DNA of 64,000 nucleotides from the NCBI RefSeq assembly GCF_014839805.1, contig NC_051137.1, positions 8,607,170 through 8,671,169 of the forward strand. Reading direction: 5' to 3'. Each line of letters opens with the position of its first letter. The stretch's first letter is position 1. The notes beneath the pieces were generated by a model. It ran no database searches and was not told the DNA's origin. It worked only from the letters and a program-made list of their open reading frames with translations. Source of the DNA: Manduca sexta. Its lineage: Eukaryota; Arthropoda; Insecta; Lepidoptera; Sphingidae. Below are positions 23,831 through 35,452 of this stretch, piece by piece. The position numbers were made by a program, and so were the translations under genes.

Positions 23831-26800
23831 CTAAGGTGTAATCTTATTTAAATCCGATCTTGTATCCGTCTGATGGTTTTGCGTTGATTTGTTTGCTTCG
23901 TACTTTGCGTTGAAGGTATATTTGTCGCGCCAACAGCAAACCTGATTGCGGATACGCGACACATCAGAGGCGTAGGTACGGCAGCATCCACCGACGTAAC
24001 GGACTCCGAGGTCTAACCATTCTTGTATAAACATTTCCACTGGTTCACACTTATCGCGGTCTATCCATCTGAAAATGTTAAATATGATATACAATATACG
24101 TCGTATCACGCCATTTATGCTTTAAAAAACGAGGCAGAGGATGCAGAGGTGATAGCACACACACATCTATAGCTATGAGATTGCGCATGTAAAAAGAGCC
24201 AAACGTGTCCAAAAGACTTGTTGTACAATAAAAAGTTTAAATAAAATAAATAAATACAAACTAATGTTGTATTATACCCAACATAATTCTGAATGTCAAA
24301 CAAGCAAAGCAGAAAACCAATATCTTTGCACCCGACCCAGGCATCAAACCCGAAATTTCAGCACACCATTCGTATTGGAAGACTCCAATACGACTGATGT
24401 GCTAAATATGACACCGAGGCAGTCGAAATAACAAAAGTAGTCACGTTTATATTTTAAGATGTAGAGTCTATGTAATAAGTATGAGGTATTTATAGGGCAT
24501 TACAAAGATTTTGGTAAGTATCAATTATACATCATAAAAAAATGTCATAATCGCATCAGTTTTAATGTTACCCTATTTGAGGGTTGTATTTTTCCCCGGA
24601 ATTCGGATACACGATGAGCGGTATGGGCGCGTGAGGTCGATCATCATTGAATCCTCTCAGTAGATCTGATACGAATGAAGGAGCGCAGCAATTAACTCCC
24701 ACAGCAACCAACTGGTCAGGGTTAGACTCCCAACACTTCTTGGCCACTTTTTGAAAACTCTCTCCATGGGCTATACTCTGATTATCCTGCAATAAATTAT
24801 TAATGTTAATAACCCTGATGTAAGTTTACATTATACTATGTATTGGCAAAGCCTGTGTTTGAAACAGGTTTATAGATTTAAATAAACACAGTATTTTAGT
24901 GGATTTAAAAAACGTGTCAAAGAAAGCTGATACGTGAACGGGCCATGGCTATTTGAATGAAGCCTATTCGGTGACAAAATACATTAAAAAAAAAACGAAC
25001 ATTTAACACGTCTGCAGCTGTTGCGAACGGCGCACGAAACTAATACTAGTGACCACCCGTAGCCTGAAAAATAATATAAAATTAAAAATAAACTAACTTT
25101 ACAACTAAATGCCAGCCATGCCTTCATGCCCGGGAACTCGCGGAGAAGATCACACAACATCTCAGCTTCTTCTTGACAAGGTATCGTCTCCAGCGCTAAG
25201 AGGTCTACGCCCGCTTCTACAAGAGCTTGAATACGTGGCCGATGCCACTCTCGCATAGTCTAAAACAAATAATCAAATTATCATGAGACTTGGAATTGAA
25301 AAGATAGAACCACGAAGTAGACACATTTGTCTACAGCATAATTGGACTCTACACAGATTACTAATATAAAGCCACAGTTTGCTGTTGGTTTTCCAAGTTA
25401 AACATTTTTTACGGATGATGATTCCTTCCTAATTTGATCATTTTACTTCTTAAATCAGCTAAATTAAATTAAACTTAAACAAAAGCATTCCATTTTGAGT
25501 AGATACTTTTTTACTTTTTCGGCTTAGGAATTGTACGCACAAGTATGTACCTACAATATGGGATTGCCTCTCAAGAAGTCAATTAAACATAAGTCGAATA
25601 GATATCTAACGCTTAATTTATTTTATTCGCGTGTTTACTGTTTTTCTACGACATATTGTATGCAAACTTATTTTAACTGCAGTAATAATATTTTTCCAAA
25701 CATAACCTGTCGCCAATTTGTTATAAATTATAAAGAGAAATTAGTGCGCTGTGCGATCTCTACAAACGACGTAGGTACGTTTTGGTCAATGTTGTAATAA
25801 ACAAGGACCAAGTTTAATTATAGCGACAACGTTGTAACATCACTTCTGTTAGCCGTTTGTTCTAGGTTTTTTAATTAACTGTCCACCCAGTCAAATGCAC
25901 TCATATAAAATAAACATGAGAAATGAAGTGGGGGAGTTTTTCATATTGTTGGTGTAAATTTTAATTTGCAGACAGCTTTACGGCCCTTTTTACGGTTTAG
26001 ACGAGCCGCTCTTAATGGCCTTAATTTAACTATTCATTCATGGACTTTCAATTTTTATCCAACTGCGGCAATGTTAAAGAAAGTTTATATTTTTAAGCAG
26101 TAGGTACTATGTAAGCGGCGATAGCCTAGTTGGGTGTGGAACGGACTGCCAAGACGAATGTTCGCAGGTTCAAATCCCAAGGGCACACACCTCTAACTTT
26201 TCTAAAACCATGTGTGTATTCTTTGTGAATTTATCGTTCGCTTTAACGGTGAAGGAAAACATCGTGAGGAAACCTGCACATCTGAGAAGTTCTCTATAGG
26301 AATTTCGAAGGTGTGTGAAGTCTACCAATCCACACTAAGCCAGCGTGATGGACTAAGGCCTAATCCCTCTTCGTAGTAGAGGAGGCCCGTGCTCAGCAGT
26401 GGGCAAGTGTATACTTAATACAGGGCTGATATTCTTATTATTATTTAGGTACTATATGCCCATGTCGGTATGTGTTGTTTCCTTATTTTGCGTTTTGTTA
26501 AATGGATATCTAACATGTAGTTTGATCATCGATGTATATCCGGCCTATATATAATGATGGTATATATTACACTGCACGGCGTATGTGAGTTGTAAATGAG
26601 ACTTTATTATATAATTTGATTACCTATATAAATTTATAAATAAGAGTAATTAATTTACCCTAGATACTAGATTTTTGTCGTTAGGAACTCTGAAATATTA
26701 ATTTTAAATTATACCTACTTACTACTTACGTATATTACCTATCTACATTTGAACGTGTAACTTCGTGATGGTATTTTTATGAATTATGGCTCATTATCCT

Positions 26801-29800
26801 AATGTACTTAAGTTAATATATAAACTCTGTTCATTATGACGTACCATGCCAAAACATCCCACAAAGTTTTTGATCCAGCGATTTATGATGGTTCAACAAG
26901 CTATGGAGCGGGCTATCCTTAATCTCTCTAATAGGTTTTGATGCGAGTTGATGCGTCGAAGCACTAAAGTGTAAATATAGGCTACTGAAAGTTTTAAGTG
27001 GCTAGGCTGGCTATCCTTGTAGTTTATAATGAAGACAGTTGTAGGCAATGTGACTAAAGCTTTAACAACACAATTATTAAGTATTAAAAAAAATAAAAAT
27101 AGTAACAACACTTGTAGCAATGGATAGTAAACTCTTTTACTCGAGAGGTAACCGATATATGCAGAATTTTTCACTAAAATATTCTTCGTACCAAAAGCAA
27201 TAGTATTTGCGGACGGGCACGCCTTTTTTTTAAATATAAATACAAAACAAACAAAACCGTTGATTTAACAGTTAACTTCGAACTATAGTAGTTATCGCCC
27301 GTCATAAATTTATACGTAGGTTATTTGCTGCTGGATTTAAAGAAACGTCTGGCAATACACTGAAAAAATCAACCATCAGATCGAGCGAGTTTCAGGAAAG
27401 GCTTGTCGACCACAGATCGCATTAATGAACTAGAACTGATCAAAGTAAAATATAAGCGAAGAATAAGCCTACTAAACATAAGTGCTTCTATAACTATACT
27501 GGCCTTTTTCGCTTATTTCAAAGGTTGCTTCAAAATCCCTTAACGGCGTTTGGAGAATTAGAGAATGACCATATTACCCATACAAGTTACTTTTTGGTGG
27601 TCTAAAATATTACCTATCTATGACTTCGGAGTAAAATCAAATTAGGTACGTTTTGTCGATGTGATTTCGAAAAGAAATTAATTAATTATAATAGTTATAC
27701 ATAGACCCATGAGTTTTAAGGTATGTACGAAACTACGTACAAACATTAAAGAATAATAATTGATGTATCTAATAAATTAAACTCATGTATGGAGTTAACC
27801 CTCTACAAAATAGAGAACCTACAAAAGAATTTATTACTTGCATTTATTTTACTAAAAAAAAAACGACGATAGCCTAGTTGGGTATGGAACGGTCTGCCGA
27901 GACGAATGTCCGCAGGTTCAAATCCCAAGGGCACACACCTCTGACTTTTCTAAAAATTATGTGTGTATTCTTTGTGAATTTATCGTTCGCTTTAACGGTG
28001 AAAGAAAACATCGTGAGGAAACCTGCACATCTGAGAAGTTCTCTATAGGAATTTCGAAGGTGTGTGAAGTCTACCAATCCGCACTAGGCCAGCGTGGTGG
28101 ACTAAGGCCTAATCCCTCTCAGTAGTAGAGGAGGCCCGTGCTCAGCAGTGGGCAAGTATATAATACAGGGCTGATATTATTATTATTATTATTTATTTTA
28201 CTGTGTGTTCGAAACTAGCTATAGTTACTTTGCAGACCCCTTTTTAACACCGCTATTTGTGGTATCTTGTAGGTGCACAAATGCTGTGTTTGCTAGCGTG
28301 TCTCTCGCGGCTGTTTGTATGAGCCCGTTTATACGACACAAAAACTTTCGTCAGGCCGTGTTTATTAATGCACCAACTCCTCTTCCTTCATCAATCCAAA
28401 TTTTTGCTACTTTAAACTAAGAATTTGGGGTAATGTGCTAGATAAATATGTAGCTATAGGTACTTGGAGACGTATTTATGTTTTTTTCTCGTATTTCTAC
28501 CTAAGGGCGTAGTAATAGAAGAGTATAAGTACTTTGAGAAATATTTATTTTTCTTTTCCTATTGGTGCCTAAGAGCGTAGAGATTTACTTAGAATTGCTA
28601 CGTGAATTTATTTTCCTAATTTAATCGAATATTGAATATACTTATCAATTACATTTGTAATATAAGTATATTATGTATTTGATCATAGACTCTACTTCCG
28701 CCACATTCATTTGAAGTTGACAATAATTTTACATTAGAATGTCCCGAAAATGTACGAGTACCATATGAATAAAAACAACATTACCTCAACCGATGTAGTA
28801 TCCGCGTAGCTCCCATCATATTCAGATCCGTCATGTAAGTGTGCCCCAAAGGGGCCGACAGAACCGACCACTAGTGGAACGTTATCTGAATGAATAAATT
28901 GCGCACGAGTTATTAAATTATTAAATTAATATTAATGCCGACACTGCGGTCGACGTTGTATTACAGTTATCTATATATACGAAATACCTTTCACCCCTGC
29001 AAACTGTAATTAATGCGTGCTTGCACCCGACCCTTGCGGGTGCTAACCCTAGAATCTTTGTTTACAGCAAAATGTTAACATTCTTAGCATTTTGTTTTAT
29101 CACAAACACGAATCACGCAATGTTGAAATAGCTATTTCTTGAAACAATTTGTTAATCATTTAATAATTAATATGATCACTGTATGCCGAATTATGTTAGA
29201 GTAACAATTTAAGCAATGTTTACATCTCGTAAATAAATCAGGACGATATTCTACGAATATCATTTTTAGATTTTACTATAATAAAGAAACATAAGTAAGT
29301 TGGTAGGTACATACATTACACCTACGAAAATACTAACCATTCTCGATATAATTTTGGTATTCTTCTAAGTACAAGGATCTTGCACGTTTAGCGAGCTCCA
29401 CTGCACGAATTATAAGTTCGTAGCCCTGTTCTCGCGTTACTCCAAGATGTTCTGCAAAACCTTCTGTCGACGCCTGGTATGTGTTCGTTATTATCAAATC
29501 GGCCCCCGCTGTAAAAAGTATTTCAAAATTAATTCTTAAACTCTCAAAACGAAGTTTCATTAATAATCTTACCAGATAGGTACGTCTAATCGAAATAAAT
29601 GAACCTTAAAATTAACTTATGTAAGTACCTAAGTGGTTGCCGTGCAGATGTCTATCTGAACCTTTCCTGCACACGCCGGCTTATTATATTATAAATGAGA
29701 ACTTAGTCTATAAATACAAATTAAGTTCTATTTCGTTGCTATATTAAGAGCGAACAGGGTGCGGCTAAGAGGCATAAACAAATAATGTTATTTAAACTTA

Positions 29801-31639
29801 GTAATGCAACACGAGGCCAACTGGGTCAATAATAAGGAAGCGAGTTCGGCAGAAGGAACTGTTTTCTGTCAAAGAAAATAATTATGTAGGTAATAAATAG
29901 AAGACGGCGCAAGGCTTGCGAATGGAAAGGTATTAGACAGACAAGGTGATTAATGGCAACAACGCTGTATATCCGTGACTCTAGTTTCTATAGGACGCGC
30001 CGCCGCGCCGGCATTACGACGGGTACTTACCGCGCCAGCCGCATGCCTCACTTGTATATTACAAATGTAAAATGTTATCAAAGGTTCACGAAATGATTAT
30101 AATCACAGATGAGTCTCCATACGACAGGATTATCTTAATCTTATCCATAACAATTTCGAAATTGATGTCTGGGGCATCAGGTAATTACGATATAACATAA
30201 TATTATAACTTGTAAATTATACTCGCATCGAAACTTCAATCTATACCTAAACAAGTTTGCAAAGAATGTGATAATATTTTATATTTTCATATCTGGTCTC
30301 TTATAAGAGGCAGCAAAGCAAGGCAGTAGGCTTTTCCCTCCAGGGAGTTATTTGCTTGCAGACACTTTTCAGCTTTTCCTTATGAAAAGAAATGGTCCGT
30401 TTTGTGGTGAAGAAAAGCGCTTTCAGAGGACGATGACACGAGACGAGGTCGCACTCTCGCTGTCAGATGCATGAAAATGACGAGCTAAAAGCGACCTAAC
30501 GTGTAATTCGTCAACACACGTACACTCTACATTTGCATGCATTCTTACAGACGGTTACGCTTACACGCCGCATTATATTTTGTGTATTTTCTGCCTATCT
30601 GTATCTAACGCCGCGCATTAACAGAATTAGTGTATCTGCGTCTCGAAATTCATTCAAATGTTATGAAGACGGGAGAACAACCCAATTACTTGGCACTTTC
30701 AAAGTTAATATTGCGTGGCGCTTGTAGAATCGACTACTAGCGACCAAGCCCGGATTTGCCTAAATTAGTGTTTTTTTGTAGCAATGTAGTTTTATATTAT
30801 AAAGTATTTGTTAAAAAAAAATGTATATAGAAAAATCTCAGATCCTCTACAATGTTTAAGTTATAAATTTCGGTCTACACAATAGAACTGCGGAGCTTTC
30901 TTGAGCTAGGTAGATAATATAGTATAGATATCTTTAATACATTTTGGCCTTGATTATTCTACACTGCACACTCCTCATTCTGTTATTCAGTATTAAATGT
31001 AACTACTTTACATTTATTTACAAACAGCGGGTCGGCGCATCTTATTGTGTAGGTATACCGATAGCTTTTTATTTATTTTCTAATCTTGTTTTCACGGAAT
31101 AATTTGGACCTATTGTTTCACGATATATCCCTCTGTACAATGTATATTACTTTTATCATTCAACTAGTTGAACCGACAGACGTTGTCCCGTCTTAACTAT
31201 GAATTTACAGCGCGCATTCTGTCAATCGCTGACAGTTATTACAAACAATTGACAGTTATATAAAATTAAAATTTCGTTAAATTATCTAATTTTCCGCGAA
31301 ATTTTTTGAATTTTTCTTTCATAAGAACCTTCTCCTGGCAATAACAAACACAACAAAAAAATATAGTGAAATCGGTCCAACCGTTCACACATGACGGCGT
31401 GACTAAAGGAAATAGGGATTCATTTTTATGTATATAGATATAGTAAGAACTTTTTTACCTCTCAAGAAATCAAGATGGGTGTTGACAACTTCGTTTGGGT
31501 GAGTGTGAAGAAATCGAGCGCTCCATAGTGGATCGCCGTCGATTACGTGGCCTACGTGACAAGACAGCTGTGTTGAGAACCCGCCATCCAGCACCACGAC
31601 GAGCGGCCGCTCAGTGCCCTCGCCACTGTGTGGAGTCAT
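23831..31639 (-). CDS. Homocysteine S-methyltransferase
   Basis: Six exons join in frame: 31639-31459, 29508-29338, 28885-28785, 25259-25098, 24786-24572 and 24068-23831, giving 355 residues, a usual size for the family. These enzymes move a methyl group from S-methylmethionine or S-adenosylmethionine to homocysteine, making methionine in the cytosol. Visible family marks are [13 protein letters not shown] near the N-terminus, [24 protein letters not shown] with DGSEYDGSY, and [14 protein letters not shown]. The zinc-binding cysteines are in [10 protein letters not shown] and YVGGCCRTY. All are present, so the enzyme looks active. The start is the first ATG of the [11 protein letters not shown] exon. 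The final 40 residues are polar and variable. The gene is convergent with PIX, and its introns are loaded with SINEs. Confidence 0.93.
24318..24425 (-). mobile_element. tRNA-derived SINE (minus strand)
   Basis: Read on the minus strand it begins GACTGCCTCGGTGTCATA and has a B-box-like TTTCGGGTTTGATGCCTGGG, then TCGGGTGCAAAGATATTGG. This head is typical of lepidopteran tRNA-derived SINEs. It lies in the last intron of the methyltransferase gene. Confidence 0.6.
26111..26445 (+). mobile_element. tRNA-derived SINE copy 1 with target duplication
   Basis: The A-box-like GATAGCCTAGTTGG and B-box-like GCAGGTTCAAATCCC lie in the first 70 bases, which is the RNA polymerase III promoter of a tRNA head. 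The tail is GGGCTGATATTCTTATTATT. A 10-bp direct repeat, TAGGTACTAT, flanks it at 26101-26110 and 26446-26455. It lies in methyltransferase intron 3. Confidence 0.88.
27854..28190 (+). mobile_element. tRNA-derived SINE copy 2 with target duplication
   Basis: It is nearly identical to the copy 1.7 kb to the left, in the same orientation and the same intron. A 12-bp direct repeat, ATTTATTTTACT, flanks it at 27842-27853 and 28191-28202. The body ends GGGCTGATATTATTATTATT. The high identity between the copies points to recent activity of the family. Confidence 0.9.
31145..31442 (-). mobile_element. Helitron-like dispersed element (minus strand)
   Basis: It starts ACTAGTTGAACCGACAGACG, which on the minus strand is a CTAGT end, and runs to GGGATTCATTTTTATGTATA. 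It contains AAATCGGTCCAACCGTTCAC, the sort of low-copy phrase shared by many lepidopteran non-autonomous elements. It abuts the splice donor side of methyltransferase exon 1, ending about 16 bp from that exon. Family naming is uncertain. Confidence 0.5.
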
Positions 31640-33054
31640 CGCTCGAGCGTCACTAACAATGTCTAGACAGATCTGAGAACAACCACGGATAAAAATAGGT
31701 GTATCATGTACTGATATGGGTAAAGTTTGTGCATAATGAGACGACAGAAAAGAATAATGAAAAATTACAATATGTAGCCTCTTCGCCTATATAAGGATAC
31801 TGAGATGTTGTCTTAGATAATTTTATGTTTTAACTATCTGGGTAACTAATAGGTAGATGCTATAACACATATTACTATTTCCGGTTGAACTCTGGCACCA
31901 AAGATAAGATTTGACATATAAGTAAGAATTTAGGTATGTCATGTATTTGCACTGGTATAATTTAATTTTTTTCATTTAACCACGATTAAATGGTCTCACT
32001 TCATCAGATGGTGACGAGTAAATTGTGATCGCGCGAATAAATTTTAAGGCATTACTTTCTTGTCCCTCACTTATAATGTTTTCAAAACGCCTTAAATACT
32101 TTCTTAGAAACCTGTCCAACACTTTTGAAGATATCAGATATGCATTCGAAAAATAAAAATAAAATGATAATGAAAAAGAAAATAGGTAATTTACAAAATA
32201 TTTTTATGGCTATCAATCCTATTGCTTATTAAAATTGTTGCTCGAGATGCACACACAAACTCATGTTGATTACCTACGATGCAACAGTCAATTATAATGG
32301 TGGCTCTAAAATTTTAATTAATACAACTGTACTACATACTATTCTCTCCTTTAATGGTCAGAACCCGCCAGTTGCCAGATAATAAAGGCAGTAGATATGT
32401 ACTACTGTAGGATAGATAAAGTTGTATAGTCAAGCTGCTCAATAATTAAGTATAAATCAACATATAGAGAAATAAAAATCTACCGCCGTTAATGTGACGT
32501 AAGCATTATATGATAATAAAATTTATATACAAACTTTAGTCCATATTATTATATTCTCTCAGAGGATAAAATTCCAAAAAACATGAAAAAGTCATTAATT
32601 TATAAAGTTCGAAAATAGCTTCAATAATAACGAAATTCCATTGTCTCACCTATCATTCCTTATTTTTCCTCTCTCTTAGTCATTAGGTCCCATAATGCAA
32701 TACATATCACGATCATTTTGACTTTGTTTTTCTCATTGAAAAGCTTATCCAATTAGCTAATGCAACTACTAACTTCCTGCTAAGCCTTTCTCAACTCGCA
32801 TTTTGCTATGCAATCCCATAAACTACGTGGCTGTATTTTAATTATTTTTTCTTTTTAATTAAGCCTAACGTGGCTTTTACTTGACCTCTTGTATATATTC
32901 TTGGTTGGCATGGACCTTTTTTACGTACTTTAAAATAAGATGCGGTTGTTATTTCTACATTTTAGTTTACCCATACATTACCCAACATTAAACATTTCTT
33001 AGAAGATATTTTTATTTTGTTATATTTCTATTCCTAAGATACTTTCAAATCTGT

Positions 33055-33556
33055 ACTATTATATGTATAAAGCTGAAGAGTTTGTTTGTTTTTTTGAATG
33101 CGCTATTCTCAAGAACTCCTTTCTGGTTTCAAATGAAAAATTCTTTTAGTATTTTATCGAGGAAGGCTATAAGCTATAAAACAGAACATTATGACCAATA
33201 GGAGCGTAGCATTAATGAAAAAATGTAGCAAAAACCGTGAAGATTTATTCCTTTTGAAAGGTTCCACTGCGTGCGCCTTATAAACGGTTAAAGTTGTGCA
33301 ACAATCATGTATGACAAAATTGTTCTTCTTTAAAAGTTAAAAAAAAATATAAAACAAGTCCCCCGCTTCATCTGTCTGCACGTTTGAACGCGATAAAGTC
33401 AAAAACTACCCAACTTATTTCGATGAAATTTGGTATGGAGATAATTTTGAGACCCTGGGAAGGACATAGGCTACATTCTATCCCGGGAAAATATATAGCG
33501 GGACTTTTATCCCGGAAATCTGTCACGTGGGCGAAGCAGCGAGCAAAATCTGGTAT
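33055..33556 (+). mobile_element. Helitron-like element, second copy
   Basis: It has the same order of parts as the copy in PIX intron 2: ATAAAGCTGAAGAGTTTGTT, then GCGCTATTCTCAAGAACTCC, a single GACCAATAGGAGCG unit, AAACTACCCAACTTATTTCG, and the GC-rich end GGGCGAAGCAGCGAGCAAAA. Only one internal unit is present here. Confidence 0.6.
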
Positions 33557-33704
33557 ACAACATATAATACATATAAATATAATAAATATGTTTTGTAATT
33601 TTATTTATAGGTATTTTCATGCAACATTCTTGAAGCTCTTTCCTTTGACAAGACACTTTAACTTTATTAACCTCTCATTACAAAAAAATCATTGACACAT
33701 TTGT

Positions 33705-33800
33705 CAAGTGGCACCACAGCATCAGTAGAGTTATTATCATGAGTCATTCATCCTGGGTTCGATTCTTTAATCGGACAATAATTATTTGTGCAAATATTGC
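33705..33800 (+). mobile_element. Decayed tRNA-derived SINE
   Basis: A B-box-like CTGGGTTCGATTCTTTAATC follows a diverged A-box region, then CAATAATTATTTGTGCAAAT. The layout is that of a SINE head, but no target duplication was found. Confidence 0.4.
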
Positions 33801-34251
33801 GATCAAAAAACTTACGTCAGTTCTACCTAGCAACACGTAGTTAGATGAAACTATTAGCGATACGTAGGCACTAGTCGCGTGTCTTTCTGCTTTTTTGGCT
33901 ATTCGTGTTTGAGCTAATATTTACTTTAAATATGACATTAGACTCCTAAAGTTAAACGTATTACGAAACATGATGGCCGATTACCGCATGACAATTTGTA
34001 ATGCGTATCAATCTCTTCGACCTGGTAATGTGAGACCTATCATTGTAGGTACTTGACCTGGAGTCGAAAGGGAGGTCACACCGATCAGCGCCGGGACATG
34101 CTCCTTATCTCTTGTACGCAACAATAACTATCGCATAATGCATGTCTTTGTACAGTTTATATAAATATTTGTGATAACTTGAAAAAAAAACATTTTAAAC
34201 GCAACTTTAAACCTAGTTTGGTTCGGAAAACATATTATTAGATCAAAATTA

Positions 34252-34306
34252 TACTACAAACAAAACATCAATTTTGCTGTAGACAGCGAAATTGATGTTT
34301 GTAGTA
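34252..34306. repeat. Imperfect inverted repeat, about 24 bp arms
   Basis: TACTACAAAC...CATCAATTTTGCTGT is mirrored by ACAGCGAAATTGATGTTTGTAGTA. The left arm holds an extra five bases, a local AAAAC duplication, and one mismatch. It would form a hairpin. No gene is nearby. Confidence 0.7.
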
Positions 34307-35167
34307 GATCACATGAGACGGATTTAAATAAGGTTGGCAAAACGTAAGTGTATGTGTATGGCCTATGCCTACCCCTTCGTACATAAAGCGTGAACTTATG
34401 TTTAACACCCATAGCAACATAGTATTAAATAATATAGCTGCCCCATATTATTACATACACGTATGTAATTTGGTATTGATAATGTGAGTGTTGTAAACAT
34501 GATACGTTTCCTACTCACTTCTGGAACGTCACCAGATGGCCGGGATTATTAAATTATGCTACATCTATTATTTATTCTTTAATTAAAATTATTAAAACTT
34601 TCATGGCAAATTATGGCATAAGCTAAAACATTTCATGCAGGTACAATAGAAAAAAATAAATACGTTACTTGTTACCAAGTCCGCGTTTTCTTTGTGAATG
34701 GAAAAGACATTCTAATTAAGTATAAATCAGGGTAGGAAAACTTCCGAGCTGAGCAGCAGAAATAAGCAGTTGAGACATTTTGGTAACTGAAGAAATATCG
34801 TTTTCGGTGACAACGATATTTTAAGCGCCTTGACATACACATTGTGCTCAGGTGCTCTATGGCTGTTGAAATGAGTTACTGTAGACCTTAGCATTCGTTG
34901 AATATAATATTACTACCCTTATACTTGCCATATATTAGTATCTATATGTCATCAAAATATTTTGGCATAGATTCTATCTTTATATGGCAAACTTACTTAG
35001 AACATAGTTGCTTTAGCCTTAAAAGTTTTATAAATAAAATACATAGCATACACAGCATAAGGGTTTTTCTATTTTCAAGGGGAGGCATAGGTGTAATACA
35101 CTCACGTGTCTCTAGCTATATTAGGTCCTACAGGTATATAATAGAAAAGAAGGTTATGGTTAAAATC

Positions 35168-35262
35168 CAATATCATTTTACCTGTCCCGGAGATCAAATT
35201 CGAGACCTTAGCTTGACAGTCGTACCATATACTTATGTATCACTAAGCCATCGAAGCACTCA
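35168..35262 (-). mobile_element. tRNA-derived SINE fragment (minus strand)
   Basis: On the minus strand it reads GTGCTTCGATGGCTTAGTGA (A-box-like), then GGTCTCGAATTTGATCTCCG (B-box-like), then GACAGGTAAAATGATATTGG. The parts match a SINE head in the usual spacing. Confidence 0.5.
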
Positions 35263-35376
35263 AATAAAATGCTATCTACCTACTCATGTCAAGTTGTCTG
35301 CTTCAGAACCCCCGCTTTTTGTAATATTTAATATCCTTAATTTGTATTGAAATTTTTGAAACGCATTTTAATTAAT

Positions 35377-35452
35377 TCGACGTGGAGATCCTTGGGGGAG
35401 GCCTATGTTCAGCAGTGGACTTCCTGTGGCTGATATGATGATGATGATGATG
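35377..35452 (+). mobile_element. 5'-truncated RTE-type LINE, with target duplication
   Basis: The open frame WRSLGEAYVQQWTSCG-stop (35383-35433) is the C-terminus of RTE-type ORF2, followed by an (ATG)n tail. A 12-bp repeat, ATTTTAATTAAT, lies on both sides (35365-35376 and 35453-35464). Extreme 5' truncation with target duplication is expected for LINE insertion. It is only about 75 bp long. Confidence 0.75.

Noticed and set aside
29023..29043. Short palindrome GCACCCG...CGGGTGC in a methyltransferase intron
   Set aside because: Only seven paired bases; too short to call a terminator or element, and eukaryotic genes do not use such terminators.
34898..35350. A 150-codon plus-strand frame
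   Set aside because: It overlaps a minus-strand SINE, has biased composition and no splice or family support.
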